Positions 32,696 through 44,443 of a stretch of 64,000 nucleotides of DNA are shown one piece after another. The notes under the pieces were generated by a model that made no database searches, was not told the DNA's origin, and saw nothing but the letters and a program-made list of their open reading frames with translations. This stretch comes from Symsagittifera roscoffensis (Eukaryota; Xenacoelomorpha; Acoela; Convolutidae): assembly GCF_963678635.1 (NCBI RefSeq), contig NC_087065.1, positions 74,287,345 through 74,351,344 of the forward strand, given 5' to 3'. Both the position numbers and the translations under genes were made by a program. Each line of letters opens with the position of its first letter. Within the stretch, counting starts at the first letter, position 1.

Positions 32696-33015
32696 AGTTT
32701 TTCCAAAGGGTCCCCCGTTTGGTAAACGAATTTACGAGATTCATTTTTGATTGACATACCTTAATTTTTATTGAAGGTATTCTAAGCTCAAAAAATAAAA
32801 TATTTAAACTAAAAGGAGCGTGTGCCAAAAAAATATATATTTTGGCCAAAACTGATCATAAAGCTATTTTTGACCATTTCGTTAAAAAAATCTCAAGTGG
32901 CGCAGAATTTTTCAGCTTTTCATAGGATTTTCGGGGATCTGGGAATATCATATTGTTCAAACTCAAAAAAACATCGGAAAAAAAGTTAGACGAAAACATC
33001 ACCCCCTAAAAGTTT
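32696..33015. repeat. Possible relic of the hAT-like repeat in the intron between A1 and B2
   Basis: Starts with CCAAAGGGTCCCCCGTTTGG followed by TTTACGAGATTCATTTTTG, which resembles 15077-15125 (CCAAAGGGACCCCCTTTG ... TTTTTACGAAATCCATTTTTG). Ends undefined. Confidence 0.35.
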
Positions 33016-33228
33016 CTGTGTGCACAACTGTAACACCTTTTATGTTGATGGTTATAATTTTGAAACGAAGAAAAAATTGTAAGAGCTCAAAAGAGCTTTT
33101 TTATCGATACTTTCAAATACAAAGCCAGCATGATCAAAATTGTCACAGCAAAAACGTAATAAAAAAATAAGATATTTTTACACATAAATTCTTTTGATTC
33201 ACTTGCAGGAAAGTGAAACTTTACAGAC

Positions 33229-33385
33229 CTGAGCGTGGATAAGCATGGTGTTGATTTGGTTGTTCTCCCATGAAGCCGAAAGAAGAAACTCCTGAATTTT
33301 GGAAATTGTAGTTATTTTTTGGCTGATTTGGAGGTTGCTCGCTCTCTGTTTCAGAATTTGCGTTGCTGTGTATCAATGAGCTTTC
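33229..33385 (-). CDS. Cassette exon A1 (GT donor)
   Basis: 157 nt, acceptor ACAG|GAAAGC, donor TCAG|GTCTGT, phases 0 to 1. Encodes ESSLIHSNANSETESEQ and the NNYNFQNSGVSSFGFMGEQP core. Its GT donor sits exactly where the middle copies have GC, which fixes the exon boundary. Confidence 0.7.
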
Positions 33386-33795
33386 CTGTAATCAAAAAGC
33401 ATTTTTTCGAACGTAGAAAACATGATTTTGCTGTCAAAATTTCTTTTTTCCTTTTTTGATAACAATTCTATGCATTTCCGCAGTTTCAAGTGTCTGGTAT
33501 AGAGAAAAAGCACTGAAAATTAAACTGGTCATTTTTTCTGATGGCTTTATTTTCAGATTATTAAAATTGAATTGACTGTACGGTTTAAATATTAGGGTTA
33601 TTCACAAAATGTTGGTTGATTTTCAGCCAAGCTGCAAATCAACGCCTGAAAACAAAGAGTATTGGATCAAATATTTCTAAAAGCTCATCTAAACGCATGA
33701 AAACTTTCGTTTTTTTGCGCAAAAAATTTTATATTTCATTTTCTAGCCAAAAAAAAGTTTTTTGAAAATTCATAAATAGCAACGTAAGAACTAAC

Positions 33796-33956
33796 TTGAA
33801 GCGAAGCTGTTGGCGCAGCTGAAACTCCGTTTGTGTTTGCTTGCTCACGATCAACTGATTGACCCGGATAATCGGGCTGGGGTTGCTGATTCTGTGATTG
33901 GACAGGTACAGGCATGAACGGATAGTTCCCACTTCCTGATGTGCTGTATCCATAAC
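33796..33956 (-). CDS. Cassette exon B1
   Basis: 161 nt, acceptor TCAAG|GTTATGG, donor CAA|GTTAGT. Encodes GYGYSTSGSGNYPFMPVPVQ and DYPGQSVDRE. The exon before it is not settled. A short open stretch ending TAC C|GTATGA at 34260 is phase-compatible and could be one. Confidence 0.65.
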
Positions 33957-34539
33957 CTTGACCGACTGAAGTTTAAAAAAGGCCTCAATTACTCGCACTC
34001 TGTCTAATTAATGACTGGTCTGTTACACAGCCACATTCTCATTTTGCCAAAATTAAAAAAAAAACACGAATGAAACTGGACCTGGTTATTATTTACGCGG
34101 CGATTAAAGTTCGTTCCAAGCCATCTCTGTTTTTATTTTGTCATATATTATTTTCAAATTTTTTCAAAATTTTTTTTGCAAAGAATATACCCGGAGTCGC
34201 TTGGTATTATTGTTCGCGTTTTGGTTTGAAAGTGACGTGATCGAAACAATAAATCATACGGTAGGCCTGGTATCCTTGCGCAGGTTTAGTTTGCTCGTGA
34301 TTATTTATTTCATATAAATCTCATAGTTCTGACCCGGACTCAACTTCGCATTAAAAATATCAGAGTGAGTCAAAAACAGCAAAAGCATTTTTTGATTTTG
34401 AATTCTATTCAGAGCTATGATAGAAAAATTTCGTTATACCGACTATATATTGTAGTGTCATCCATTTTTTGGCTCCATCAAGATAATAATTTGAAAACTA
34501 TCAAGAACCCCCGATCGGAAAATTAAAAAAGGGTTCTAC

Positions 34540-34699
34540 CTATATCCTGCAGTAGTTGGGCGAATAGCTGGAGCAGTTTTGGCCGATGAGGCCATCGTGT
34601 TGCAGTAGACAATCAGAACTGTTAATACGCAGACAGAACAGCAGAGAAGGATGATAATTATGATACTGAGGAGCAAAAACGCACCCCCCTCGTCCAGCA
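34540..34699 (-). CDS. Candidate transmembrane exon upstream of the cassette array
   Basis: Minus-strand frame bounded by CCGAG|TG and ATATAG|GTAGAA. Encodes a strongly hydrophobic helix (AFLLLSIIIIILLCCSVCVL and following) and then NTMASSAKTAPAIRPTTAGY. An in-frame TAA lies just upstream of the acceptor, so it must be an internal exon. Its end phase (2) does not fit B1 directly, so at least one exon is missing from this model or the exon belongs to something else. Confidence 0.35.
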
Positions 34700-34830
34700 C
34701 TCGGAATTATTGTAAAAAAATGACCCTGATAGATCGAACTCCTAACAAACAGAAATTCAAACAATAGAATCGGGCAAGTGATTGATAATATTACTGCGCC
34801 AACACAAACAAATTTTAGTTTCGTCTTGAA

Positions 34831-37003
34831 CAGGGGCGGATTTAGGGGGGGGGGGGGGGTTGGACGCCTTACCTTCCTCAGGAATGTGACCCTAACAAAC
34901 ACCGAAGGGTCCCCCTTTGGACAATTTACTTAATTTTTTTCAAAGGGCGCCTTCGGCACCGGTGTCTTTGGCTTTTATATCAAAGAAAATGTTGAGGTGC
35001 GAAAATTCAAGGGGTGAAAATGCGTTCTACATACCCCGTTCCAAACTACCTGGCTCATTCTGAACTCTTCTTCACTGGACTTCACACTGCACTCTGGACT
35101 GTACCCTGGACGTCAACTTCAACCTTCCAGATGTAAAAGCGGAAAGCTCCCAAGGACCCCCAAGGCTTCTGGCTTCAAGACGCTCAAGGCTTTCTTCACC
35201 AGTGGGCCCAAGAAGTCACCACCTTCAACGACTGCAACCACTCCTGAGCTTGATTACTCTGGGCCATCCACTCTTGAGACGCCCATACTTGGACTTTTAA
35301 GGCTCTTAGAGCCATTGGCTCCTTTAGCCATCGTAAACGTTGAATCCCTTTCATCAATTAGTTCAATATCTCCGCTCTCGGAGCAAGCTCTACACTCTCC
35401 ATCCTACATTGACGTCGGCATCTACAACTTCAGCTCACTGGAAATGGACAGGGACTTCAAGTTTACACTGCTGGACAACCCCAACAAACCCCCACTGCAA
35501 GTCTGGCCATACGACCTTGTGACGAAACATGGAAAACAAAAAAAGCGAACTCTTGGCCCTCAGCACCTGGAAAGATACCTGTTCCTGACCTACTCCATGA
35601 TCCAAGAGGGACTCTACTGCCGCTTCTGCTTCTGCTTTAACGACCTGGAAGAGATAAATAAAAAAGCAGGGGGCTCAGCAGTGATTCAGCTGGTCAACTG
35701 CAATCCCAAAGAAGTCTGACACTCGATGGGTTAAACGACATGATGCTGCTCTGAATTTTATCCAGCTGAAGCCTTCCCTTGAAACTACACTAGAAGACAT
35801 CAGCAATTGGCCTAGGGACAGCTGTGCTTCCTAATGCTGTGCTTATCTTGCTAGCATGATGCGGTCAGAGCTCTTGATTGCCCTGATGTCTTTGAAGCAT
35901 CTGCTGGGAGCGACTTAAGCTACCAGCATTGCTCTTCTGGGACCTTCGCTAGAATTGCCTCAGTCGATGGATCACATTTGGAACTTGCGTCACCTATTTC
36001 AACAATGGAGCCATGGTGAAGGCAATGGCCGCTACGAAAAAGTCCATTCTGACGCAGCAAAGCTTGGCGTTATTCAAAAAGAGGGCAGAAGAGGCAGACC
36101 TCCTGTTGCATCATCGGCTTATGATCGCTTCAGACAGAACGTTTACCTGCCGTTTCTTGACTTTGTCCTGATGGATCTCAAGGAGCGCTTCGTTGGCGCA
36201 GCTTCTTCATGTATTCAAGTGTGCAAGCTGCTACCCCGTTGCATAAGTGAGAAGGACGCAAAGAAGGACGATTTTGATGATCTGATCCAGTTATACGAAG
36301 GCGTACTTTCAGATGGTGACTTCTCCAGCGAGTTCGATGTTTGGAAAAACATGTGGCGCTTCCCCCTGTACATCGATACCCCAGGGTGTGTCACAAAGCC
36401 ACAATGCCAGTGGTGCTACCCACCCAGTGAAGGTGTGCACTGCTGAGTGCTCTTTTTCGAGCATGAAACTACTACAGAGCTACCTCCGCTCCAATATAAA
36501 GGAGGAGGACCGAACTCAAACTTGGCGCAAACTGTAGGTAGTGCAGTAGTAATGAAGTGAAATAGACGGAAACCAAAAAGACTTACCGTTTTTGAAAGAT
36601 GCTTTTTAAAGTTGGCCGAAAAAACTTCATCACAATTTTAATAGTCAGATAAAGTAACGACCTTGGTCTGTGTCATGTCGAAAAATCAAAAATAATTATC
36701 TAATTTAGACAGGGGGTGATTTTTGCGGTTTTTGCGGGGGGCGGTTTGCGGTTTGCGGTTTTTCAGAAAATTTCGAAAATTTTGCCGACCAATTTTTATG
36801 TTGACCAATTTGATTTTCCGAGCTCTCCCAAAATTGTTTAAGAAACCTATTTTGTGCGCCGCAGGCACTTTCCAAAAAACAGGCCAAAAAAGGTGTTCTT
36901 AGGCACTTTTTTGAAAATTGCCTGAAGCGCCTTAAGAAAAATTGGAGGTTGTTCAGCAAAAAATGCCCCCTGCCTTCCTCCCCCCCCCCTCGGTACGCTA
37001 CTG
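34831..37003 (+). mobile_element. hAT-superfamily DNA transposon, decayed
   Basis: Left end CAGGGGCGGATTTAGGGGGG. The right end is the inverse of CAGTAGCGTACCGAGGGG. Both are typical hAT-like termini, but they match each other only partly and no 8-bp target duplication was found (flanks GTCTTGAA and TGTCTCAG), so the two ends may belong to different insertions. The transposase fragments between them support the class. Confidence 0.6.
35048..36537 (+). pseudogene. hAT transposase remnants
   Basis: Frame 2 (open from about 35048 to the TGA at 35719) has a basic head (GFKTLKAFFTSGPKK). A TTF-type zinc-finger region follows, with VWPYDLVTKHGKQKKR and YLFLTYSMIQEGLYCRFC. After a break, frame 3 (35955-36446) carries the RFRQNVYLPFLDFVLMDLKE helix pattern of hAT transposases. 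Frame 1 (about 36440-36537) ends in the dimerisation-type ECSFSSMKLLQSYLRSN. Much of the central catalytic region is missing, so it is inactive. The length left (about 490 codons) is short for the family. Confidence 0.7.
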
Positions 37004-37136
37004 TGTCTCAGTATTCCAGAGGGTGGATGTCCGCTTAATGTCATTCGCAGCCATTTTTGGTTGCGTAGAGGATTTTTTTTGGTTCAGAGCTCTTTGCCCA
37101 TGAGAACTGGACATAAAACCGAGGGCTCTATCTAGT

Positions 37137-37138
<2 letters not shown>

Positions 37139-37208
<70 letters not shown>
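37139..37208. repeat. Compound (CA)n(GA)n microsatellite
   Basis: About 15 CA units followed by about 19 GA units. Confidence 0.95.
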
Positions 37209-37211
<3 letters not shown>

Positions 37212-38129
37212 ACCCTCAACCGAAAACATCGTTTTGTGAAAAAACTTATCTATAAAGTTACTACCAAAAAGCATGCATAAACACTTAGAAGTGCTCAGAA
37301 AGTAGTTGAATATGAAGAAACTGTCAACAAAGAAAGTGTAGCTTAGATTAACAAAGAACTGTAACTTAAATTAAAATTGCCTTAGCTTGCTTTATTAAAC
37401 TTAAGCGAAATTAAGCTAAAATAATACCAACTACCACGTTACGCCTGATTCAGTTTTTTTTACACTCTTGACAAAAAAGCATTAAAAAAGCTCAACCAGC
37501 AATCAATATAATCGATGGAGTTGGATTTCTGTAGCCAGTTTTCTTTCAATTGGCGAGGAAACCAACTGGCACTCTGGATCATTTTCCAAAATGGGATCAT
37601 GTGATTATTTTTGTATGTTAGTTGGACTTCGCTTTCTTGAAAAGACGAGTTAATTTTTTTTATTTAAAAAAAATCGAATCTGATACCACAAATAAACTAA
37701 TCATTTAATCGTTTTTTTTTGTAGTTTACTTTTCCTGATTTTAAGTGTTTCGTAAGTAAATATACGCAGCGGTATCTTCTTCTGGCCAAGGTGCTCATTT
37801 TTATGTTTCAGCACAATGTCAGCTCGAAAGCAAAAAATTACGCAAGACAGAGATTTGTGTCGATTAAAAACTCGAAACATACCCCGAGCACAGTCGAAAA
37901 ATAAACAAACTTATTTGAATGCGGTTGTCGTATCATGCCGCGAGCACTGACGAATGATATATCTAAACGGGAACGAGTTTTCCATATCGCAATTGCCCGG
38001 TGTCTGGAAAATTTGGTGTCTGGAATCTAGTCTGTTTATGGATCAACCCTTGCCAACCAAAGCGTTTGATTAATTTCCTGCCCTATTTTTGTGGTTTCAT
38101 GATAAGGCTACCACTGCCAAATTATGTTG
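37209..38129. other. Intergenic, nothing recognised
   Basis: AT-rich sequence without a supported gene or repeat. Confidence 0.4.
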
Positions 38130-38530
38130 TTTTTTTAGACTATCGCGACCAAAATTGGGTATTTTCAGACCATCCGAGTCAAAATTTGACTTTTTGTAGA
38201 CTTTCCAGTCCAAAAAATTGTGCATGAGACCTCCATGACCCAAAAAAAGTTATCGGCGGCAAAGGCAACTGAAAAAAAGTTGACCGCGACCGGCGCGGCC
38301 GAAGAAAATTTAACCGATTGGCATGCGCAACTTCCAAGACCACGATTAATGTTCAGACTGTTTCGACTTTACGTCTAGACTATGCCGAGTAATTTTCAGA
38401 CTGTCGCAACTCTTTCAGGCTTTTGGAACTAATTTTCAGACTGTGTCGTGACTAACTTTCAGACTATCCCAAAATTGGATACTTGTAGATTTTTTCTGCG
38501 ACTATCAAAACTTGTCCAGACTATGACTTT
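38130..38530. repeat. Degenerate tandem repeat, unit about 27-30 bp
   Basis: Variants of TTTTCAGACTGTCGCAACT recur (CAGACTATCGCGAC, CAGACCATCCGAGTC, CAGACTGTTTCGACT, CAGACTGTGTCGTGAC, CAGACTATCCC). No coding function apparent. Confidence 0.6.
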
Positions 38531-38582
38531 TTGGTAGTAGAATCAACACCAGCGTAATTTTAAAAGTCTAAAAATCAATCGC

Positions 38583-38640
38583 GGACCTCGACCGGTAATA
38601 TCAGTCTACCGAAAGAGCATCAGTCGAAAGCGCATCAATC
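38583..38640 (-). repeat. tRNA-like T-arm segment in copy 1 (degraded)
   Basis: Counterpart of the minus-strand GGTTCGAGGCCCGC at 62310-62330 in copy 2. In copy 1 it reads CGGTCGAGGTCCGC. Possible SINE head remnant. Confidence 0.3.
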
Positions 38641-39366
38641 GAAAGCGCATATCAATCCACCGTATAAATCAAAATTTAACCAATAAGTAAGCCTCGATTC
38701 AATTTAAAGTCTTGTCTGAGCCGAATCAATTGACCAGAAATGCTTGCACAGAAAACTAAATTTTGCGTATATTTATTATCCCAGCTTGAAAAAGTTTCTA
38801 AAATATAGATGCTCTTGAAAAAAAAAACGGTAGTTCAGTTGGCTCAGAAACTAAGCGATTTTGTGGAAATTAAAAAATAAAAAAATATCACATATTCGGC
38901 CGACTCGGTCGAAAATATCTGGAATAAGTCGAACAAATCCGAGCACATTTTTTGTGGTGGTCGAAAATATCTGGCTTGGTCAAACCAAGTAAGCACTTTT
39001 TACTTTCGTCGAGAAAGTCAAAACGTACTTGAATTTGGTCGAGATGGCTTAATTGTACCCGAATTTGGCAGAGACGATCAAAAAACAAAGTGTACGCCTC
39101 AACCCGGGTGAAAATCAACATGGCAAGTTTACGAGAGCTCAATCAATTTTTTGGACAAACAACTGCACCATAATGCCAATTTTACCGTACCTACAACAGA
39201 TTTTGAGTAGTTTTTTTTGCAATGACCCCCCCCCCCCCTCCGCCATTCTTTCACAGTTTTATCGGAGTATGCAAGCCAAATGACTTAGAATTGCATAAAC
39301 TGTATAGAAAACAAAATTGAATGAAAATGATGATGGGACGTCAGAGTTAAAAGAGGCGCCACATAC

Positions 39367-39459
39367 CTCCTTGGGACAACAATGTCCATCAGGACAACAA
39401 TATCCCCCCAAGCACTCGTAGTTTTCATCACAAGAATCCTTGTCCCCATTCATCAACTG
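39367..39459 (-). pseudogene. Cysteine-rich exon, copy 1, 3' part
   Basis: Encodes DSCDENYECLGGYCCPDGHC and ends CCPKE at a canonical donor GAG|GTATGT. It is the downstream half of the exon whose upstream half is at 40534-40663; the DNA transposon lies between them. The paired-Cys pattern recalls granulin- or EB-like modules, but I cannot assign the family. Confidence 0.6.
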
Positions 39460-40533
39460 CCCGGGTTGACCTCCATAGACCGAAAATGCTAATCATACAA
39501 TTTCATACACTTAGTCTATGGAAAAATGCTAGTCATACAAATTTCATACATTTTTGCAAAATAAGTTTAATCGAATTTTAAAGGTATTTTATAGTTGTTG
39601 TGGTATCGAAATTGGTATCTCTTCATTAAAAAAAGGAAAACAAATTGTATGAAAAAAAATGCTAACCATACAATTTCCATATATGGGAATTTTATGATTA
39701 GAATTTTTTTTAAATTTTTTTTTGTGAAAAAAAAGCTTTGAACAATCAATTCAACTGCTGGCAAAACATTTAAGCGTTTTTTGGGCTGCTACGACTGAAA
39801 ACTTTGACTTTTTTTTATTTTTGTTTTCTGGAAAAAAAAACACTAGTCATACAATTTCCATATATGGAAATTGTATGAATAGCATTTTTTTGATGGCGAC
39901 GACAAAAATTTTACTAAGTATTTTTGAAATTGCCCCCAAAAATTTTTTGTTTTTTTTTCCAAACGCAAATTGATTTTCGTATTCAAACAAACATTTTTGG
40001 ATATACTAATATTGGATTTTTTTTCCTTTTCTCTTCATAATTTTTTTCAAAAACGCTTAAAACTCCTCTTTCTTTCGTATGACATGTTTTTTTATGCCTT
40101 GATCAATGTCTGGTAAATTAAAAATTCAAATTTTATAAATAATCATCTTTGAAAATTATTGCCAAAATTTAAAAGTTCATTACTTTCGTTATATTATTTG
40201 TCTGAGAAAGAAGTAACACATATCAGGCTGTTTCCAATGCATATTTAATGCGAGACGGCCAAACCGTTGGTTACTACGTTTGGGTAATCAAGGTTTATGT
40301 CATTTGTGTTCGTTTACGAACACAACCAAAAAATTTTGAGAAATTAAAATGTAAAAAATCATTATTTTTGGTTTATGGAAAAATGCTAGTCATACAATTT
40401 CCATATATGAAAAAAATACTAATCATAGACCTTTCATGCAATTTTCTGTACGTATGGAATTGTATGGAAAGTGTATGACTATCATTTTTCCATATATGGA
40501 AATTGTATGACTAGTATTTTTGGTCATCCCGGG
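39460..40533. mobile_element. DNA transposon with CCCGGG ends (complete, non-autonomous)
   Basis: 1,074 bp. The left end is CCCGGGTTGACC...GAAAATGCTAATCATACAATT. The right end is the inverse, CCCGGGATGACC...AAATACTAGTCATACAATT, so it has terminal inverted repeats with a short gap. Inside, the string ATGCTAGTCATACAATTTCC recurs in both orientations. Copy 2 of the duplicated locus has the empty site (TCAGCTGAT at about 63200). Comparison gives a 2-bp TG duplication. No transposase frame. A second, truncated copy lies at 13101-13493. Superfamily unassigned. Confidence 0.8.
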
Positions 40534-40663
40534 TGATACTCTCCCTTTGTACAACAGTAGTCCGTCCCATTTCTAAAAGTGCAACACTCCATTTGGGGAC
40601 CACGGTTGCCGACGGCACAGGAGGGGACTGTTTTGTCCTGTTGCTCCATCGTGCAGCAAGTGC
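40534..40663 (-). pseudogene. Cysteine-rich exon, copy 1, 5' part
   Basis: Acceptor TTATTTTAG|GC. Encodes TCCTMEQQDKTVPSC, then MECCTFRNGTDYCCTKGEY, in frame. The exon continues at 39459 on the other side of the CCCGGG element. Together they would make about 73 residues with C...CC...CC...C...CC...CC spacing, likely secreted. The rest of the gene is not visible. Confidence 0.6.
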
Positions 40664-40772
40664 CTAAAATAACAGTTGTATCGATTCCCAAGTCGAAAGG
40701 TTCCAAGTATTTTTCAGGTAGTTCAATCAAAAACCTATGTTCCGATCGACATTAGAAAAAGCAATCAGTTGA

Positions 40773-40776
40773 CTTT
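40773..40776. repeat. Target-site duplication of the giant retroelement
   Basis: CTTT before the left LTR, repeated at 60030-60033. The empty site in copy 2 reads GTTGACTTTATTCG (about 63438-63451), with a single CTTT. Confidence 0.75.
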
Positions 40777-42135
40777 TGGAACCTGATCTAAACTATATTT
40801 TATGATTGGATAAATTAGATATTTTACCCAATCATAAAATATTTAAGTAAAGTATTTAATATTAACCAATCATGATCCATCTAACTAACAACCCACTTAT
40901 TTGTAAGTGCTGAAATTACTTGTAATTTCAGCACCAGAGAGATTTGAATTTAACTTAGAAATTAGTTGTCTCTCCAAGAGAACTTCAGCAGCCGCAACAA
41001 ACCAGTATACCCTAGATCTATTGAGCCTAGCAGAGACTAGTTAAACACCCTGAGACTAGAAAGTATAAGAGTAAGATTAGGATCGGTATTAGACTAAGAA
41101 GTTGCACGAATCTATCCGGCCGAAAATAAGATAGCGTGACGAGCAAACGGTGTACCCTATCCGAAATTACTCTATGAGTTAACCACATCGGTCCTAACTC
41201 ATCTGGTGCGTCCATAAGTCTCGAATAAGACCTTAATAGCTTAGAATTAACCAAAAATAGATTAGAATTTAGACAAAACATTTTCAAAATGTTATACGAT
41301 AATAATTTAATCGAAATGTCTCTACGACTCAATAGATCAGAGCCGATAATCCGAACAATAATAGAACTACCCGGAATTGGAAGAAGACCTCGAACAAGAG
41401 ACGACATACGACAAAGTAGAAACTTACCAAATAGTTTTATGATCGTACGGCAAAAGCCAACACAAACTTTTATATTTAGAATCTTATTAGCAATGAATTT
41501 AGAATTTCATCTGCAAACATAAAATTTTGAAGTCAATCTTCATGATCATTTCAGGCGCTAAACAAAATTATTAATATACAATAACGATTGATAAAAAGAT
41601 CTCTGCTCGTTTTCTTAATTTCTGCAGTCTTTTATAAAACATGTTTGAAAAAAATTTATTGAAAATGAAAATAAAAATTAGTAGCATGACAATAAATTGT
41701 TAGTAATCATAAAATCATCTGTTGTCCCAGCTTCATCACCTAAACATAACAGCATTCATAAACTCACTAATATCATTAAAAAACTAAATCTTTTTCTTAA
41801 ATAAATTTAAACCAAATTAAACTTAAATTCACTTAATTTTAAAATTAGATCATCAAGGCTTATCCTTGGATCTCAATAAATTTTCTATTTCACTAAATTT
41901 AAAACCTGATCATCAAGGCCTATCCTTGGATCAAAAAGAACAATTTTATTCTCCCCTACCCACTTAACAAGAGTGTCTAACGACCTCAAACGTCGATTCA
42001 CTATCCAACCCTTCCAAAAGTCCCAAGATTAATAGAAATTTTTAAATAAAACTAACTATTCAAATTAGGATAAACAGTGAAGAACTTCGGTTATTCATCC
42101 TTCACTTGAACCCTCCTCTTACCAGACCCAGGATA
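40777..42135 (+). repeat. 5' LTR of the giant retroelement
   Basis: Alignable with 58663-60003 nearly throughout. One clear difference is an indel of roughly 20 bp near 40835. The end after ...CCAGACCCAGGATA is where similarity stops; the true LTR end could be a few bases different. No convincing primer-binding site was found after it. Confidence 0.85.
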
Positions 42136-42397
42136 AATTTTAGACTTAGTAAGTTTAAAATAGTATCTAACGAACTACTCGCGTTCTAATTATACCTGAA
42201 CCTTGTGGATAGATTTACTATTCTCCAACCCTTGAACACAATCACTACCCTATACCTTTCTCTTCGGAATTGATATACCTTTCTCTCCAACCCTAAATAA
42301 AAAGACCCAGGTTAAGCTAACCAAAAAATCGTAAGGACTAACAGTCTAAGTAAATAGAAATACCTAACAACTTTTTGCATCCCTCATCCTAAACCTT

Positions 42398-44443
42398 ATG
42401 TCATTCAAAAATCTAGGAAATAAACAAACAATCGTTTTACACAACTGTGAGATAGATAACAAAAAATACGATCTTGTCATCACACCTCATACACAAACAG
42501 TTGGATACATTAGAACAAAACGACAAACAATAAAAAGAAAAATTATAAACCAACAAAGACAAATCACACGAAAAAGATTTTCCAAAAATACAAACGCATT
42601 TTCAGAATCAGAAGCCAGCAATTTAGATTAGCTCTACAAATTAAAAGAATCAATTGATAAAAATTGTCCCATTCACGATCAATTATATTTTTCCGATTCA
42701 GAAACAACTTCAAAATCATCAAAAAGAGGAAAAAGAAGAATATAAAAGCAATACAAACACAAACCAGTACACTTGTATAATTGGAATGAACCAATTAGAC
42801 ACATCGATAGTTATATATTAACAGTCATCAAACGAAAAAATGAGCCACACTCAAAGTGACGATAGTCCAGATGACGAAGAGGTTTACCCCTTTCTCATAG
42901 ATGCACCCGATAATAGAGGGCAACATGTTTTTTGCAAGAAGTTACTCGTAAATTTGTTTGAACCCGGAATCAGTCCATGCAATTCCCAGATATAAAAATC
43001 AAAAGACAAATTATTGAACATTATTTGAAAGATATATGTAACTTTACACAACAAAATGGAATCTACACCATAGAATTCAGCACACCAAATACGAATCATC
43101 GTAAATACGTAATTCAAACAGATGATCTTGAATTAGAATTTTCAAAAGTATTCTTAGAATATATGAAAAGCATACAATATCATCGTTCACAAAGAGCAAA
43201 CTCTATATTCATTAACGAAGTTTTTGCAATAATATATACCTATATTTCTATATTAGAAAAAACAGAATTTCAAAGTATTTCACCAACTGAAACATCCAAA
43301 CATACAAAAGTACGACATAAAATGACATTATTTTCAACTTTTCTACGTATAATCAAAGAAAGTTTCACTAAAAACGATGTTTCACAACACACAAAACATG
43401 ACTTATAAAAAATTTTGGCATGGTTTATAATAGATTATCTCACACATAATTTAGACTTAATTTCACAAGCAAGAAAAAATTTCAGACCTCAAAATCCAAA
43501 TGATGATACTGCCATTACAGAACAATCAGACTACGTTTGGGACCCTGAATGGTCTCATCCTACATTTATAAATATCCCACAACCTATCTCAAGTCAAGAA
43601 ATAAGTACAATATCTTACCACAGAGATTATGTAAAAGTAGCACCACTAACTATTGATGCAACACCATTAAACTACAAAACAATTTTACCCGATACACGAA
43701 ATAACAGTTTAAATTCGAACGTCATACACATTGAAAACCTTAATGGAACTAGAAATCTTACACAACAAGATATTCAAACACCATCACACTTCATAAATGA
43801 AGAAATTGTCCAAACAACAACAACTACACAACAAAGTATTTCACCAATACATCCAAACTTAACAACACCAAGAAATACAAATACTTCACTGGCACAAGTA
43901 ACCTTACAATCAGCCGTTAAACCTTCGGTTGCTCCAAAATATTCACATATGGATTATCAAACATATAGACCCATGACAGTACAATCAAAACCACGAAAAA
44001 CGTTCACAAGAAACACTTTTGCAGAACACAATTATAATTATGCACATTCGTCAAAAAAAAACTACCCCCCACGAAAAAATAATAATCATGTATGTTCTCA
44101 CTATTGGGATAACCCAATAACAACAACCAACTCGGTAAATTTTCGAACTAATTCACATCCTCCACAGGATCATAGTGAAAATTACCCATTCTTTCAACAA
44201 AACAAAAATAAAAAGCAAGCACCTCATCATACGGATTATTTATCATCTGATGATGATTATTTACAACAGACATTTTTGCACCATATACCCAAGAGTATCG
44301 CACACAAGGATCGCGACGACCTCATACAAATAATAGATTTTTTTCTCCAAACCCAACAGATACACGAAATCACCAACCAATACATATGCCAAATCCAACT
44401 AATACACAATCTTTTCAACCGACTCAACCACAAAACCCAATGA
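42398..44443 (+). pseudogene. gag: gag N-terminal region of the giant element
   Basis: One reading frame (frame 2) with stops near 42629, 42741, 42860 and 43406-43408 but continuous character: a basic head, then a long stretch rich in Asn, Thr, Gln, Pro and His (YRPMTVQSKPRKTF, HVCSHYWDN). It overlaps the next frame (44386) by about 58 bases. Role inferred from position as matrix/pre-capsid; no recognisable domain. Confidence 0.6.

Larger units (their letters stand above)
28342..33956 (-). other. Tandem array of five A/B exon cassettes in one minus-strand gene
   Basis: Order in the transcript: B1-A1-B2-A2-B3-A3-B4-A4-B5-A5-last. B exons start after (G/C)AAG|GTTATGG in phase 1 and end in phase 0. 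A exons start CAG|GAA in phase 0 and end TCAG in phase 1. Each A-B pair is therefore symmetric, and adding or losing whole cassettes keeps the frame. A encodes ...SEQ...NNYNFQNPG..TFGFM...PNQHHAYP. B encodes GYGYSTAGNDRTG...SSDQS...TEVSTAP. The middle units also share intron sequence, so they arose by recent duplication of blocks of about 0.9-1.04 kb. The sequence shows no feature that fixes the function. Confidence 0.78.

Noticed and set aside
34831-37003. Single hAT element with matched ends and an 8-bp duplication
   Set aside because: The flanks do not match and the two termini are only partly alike, so I keep the class but not a precise single-insertion claim.
36998-37219. Minus-strand frame with Ser-Leu and Cys-Val repeats
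   Set aside because: Translation of the (CA)n(GA)n microsatellite only.
41027-41407. A 126-codon minus-strand frame in the 5' LTR, repeated at 58898-59278 in the 3' LTR
   Set aside because: It is kept in both places only because the LTRs are near-identical copies. It has no domain, start context or strand agreement with the element.
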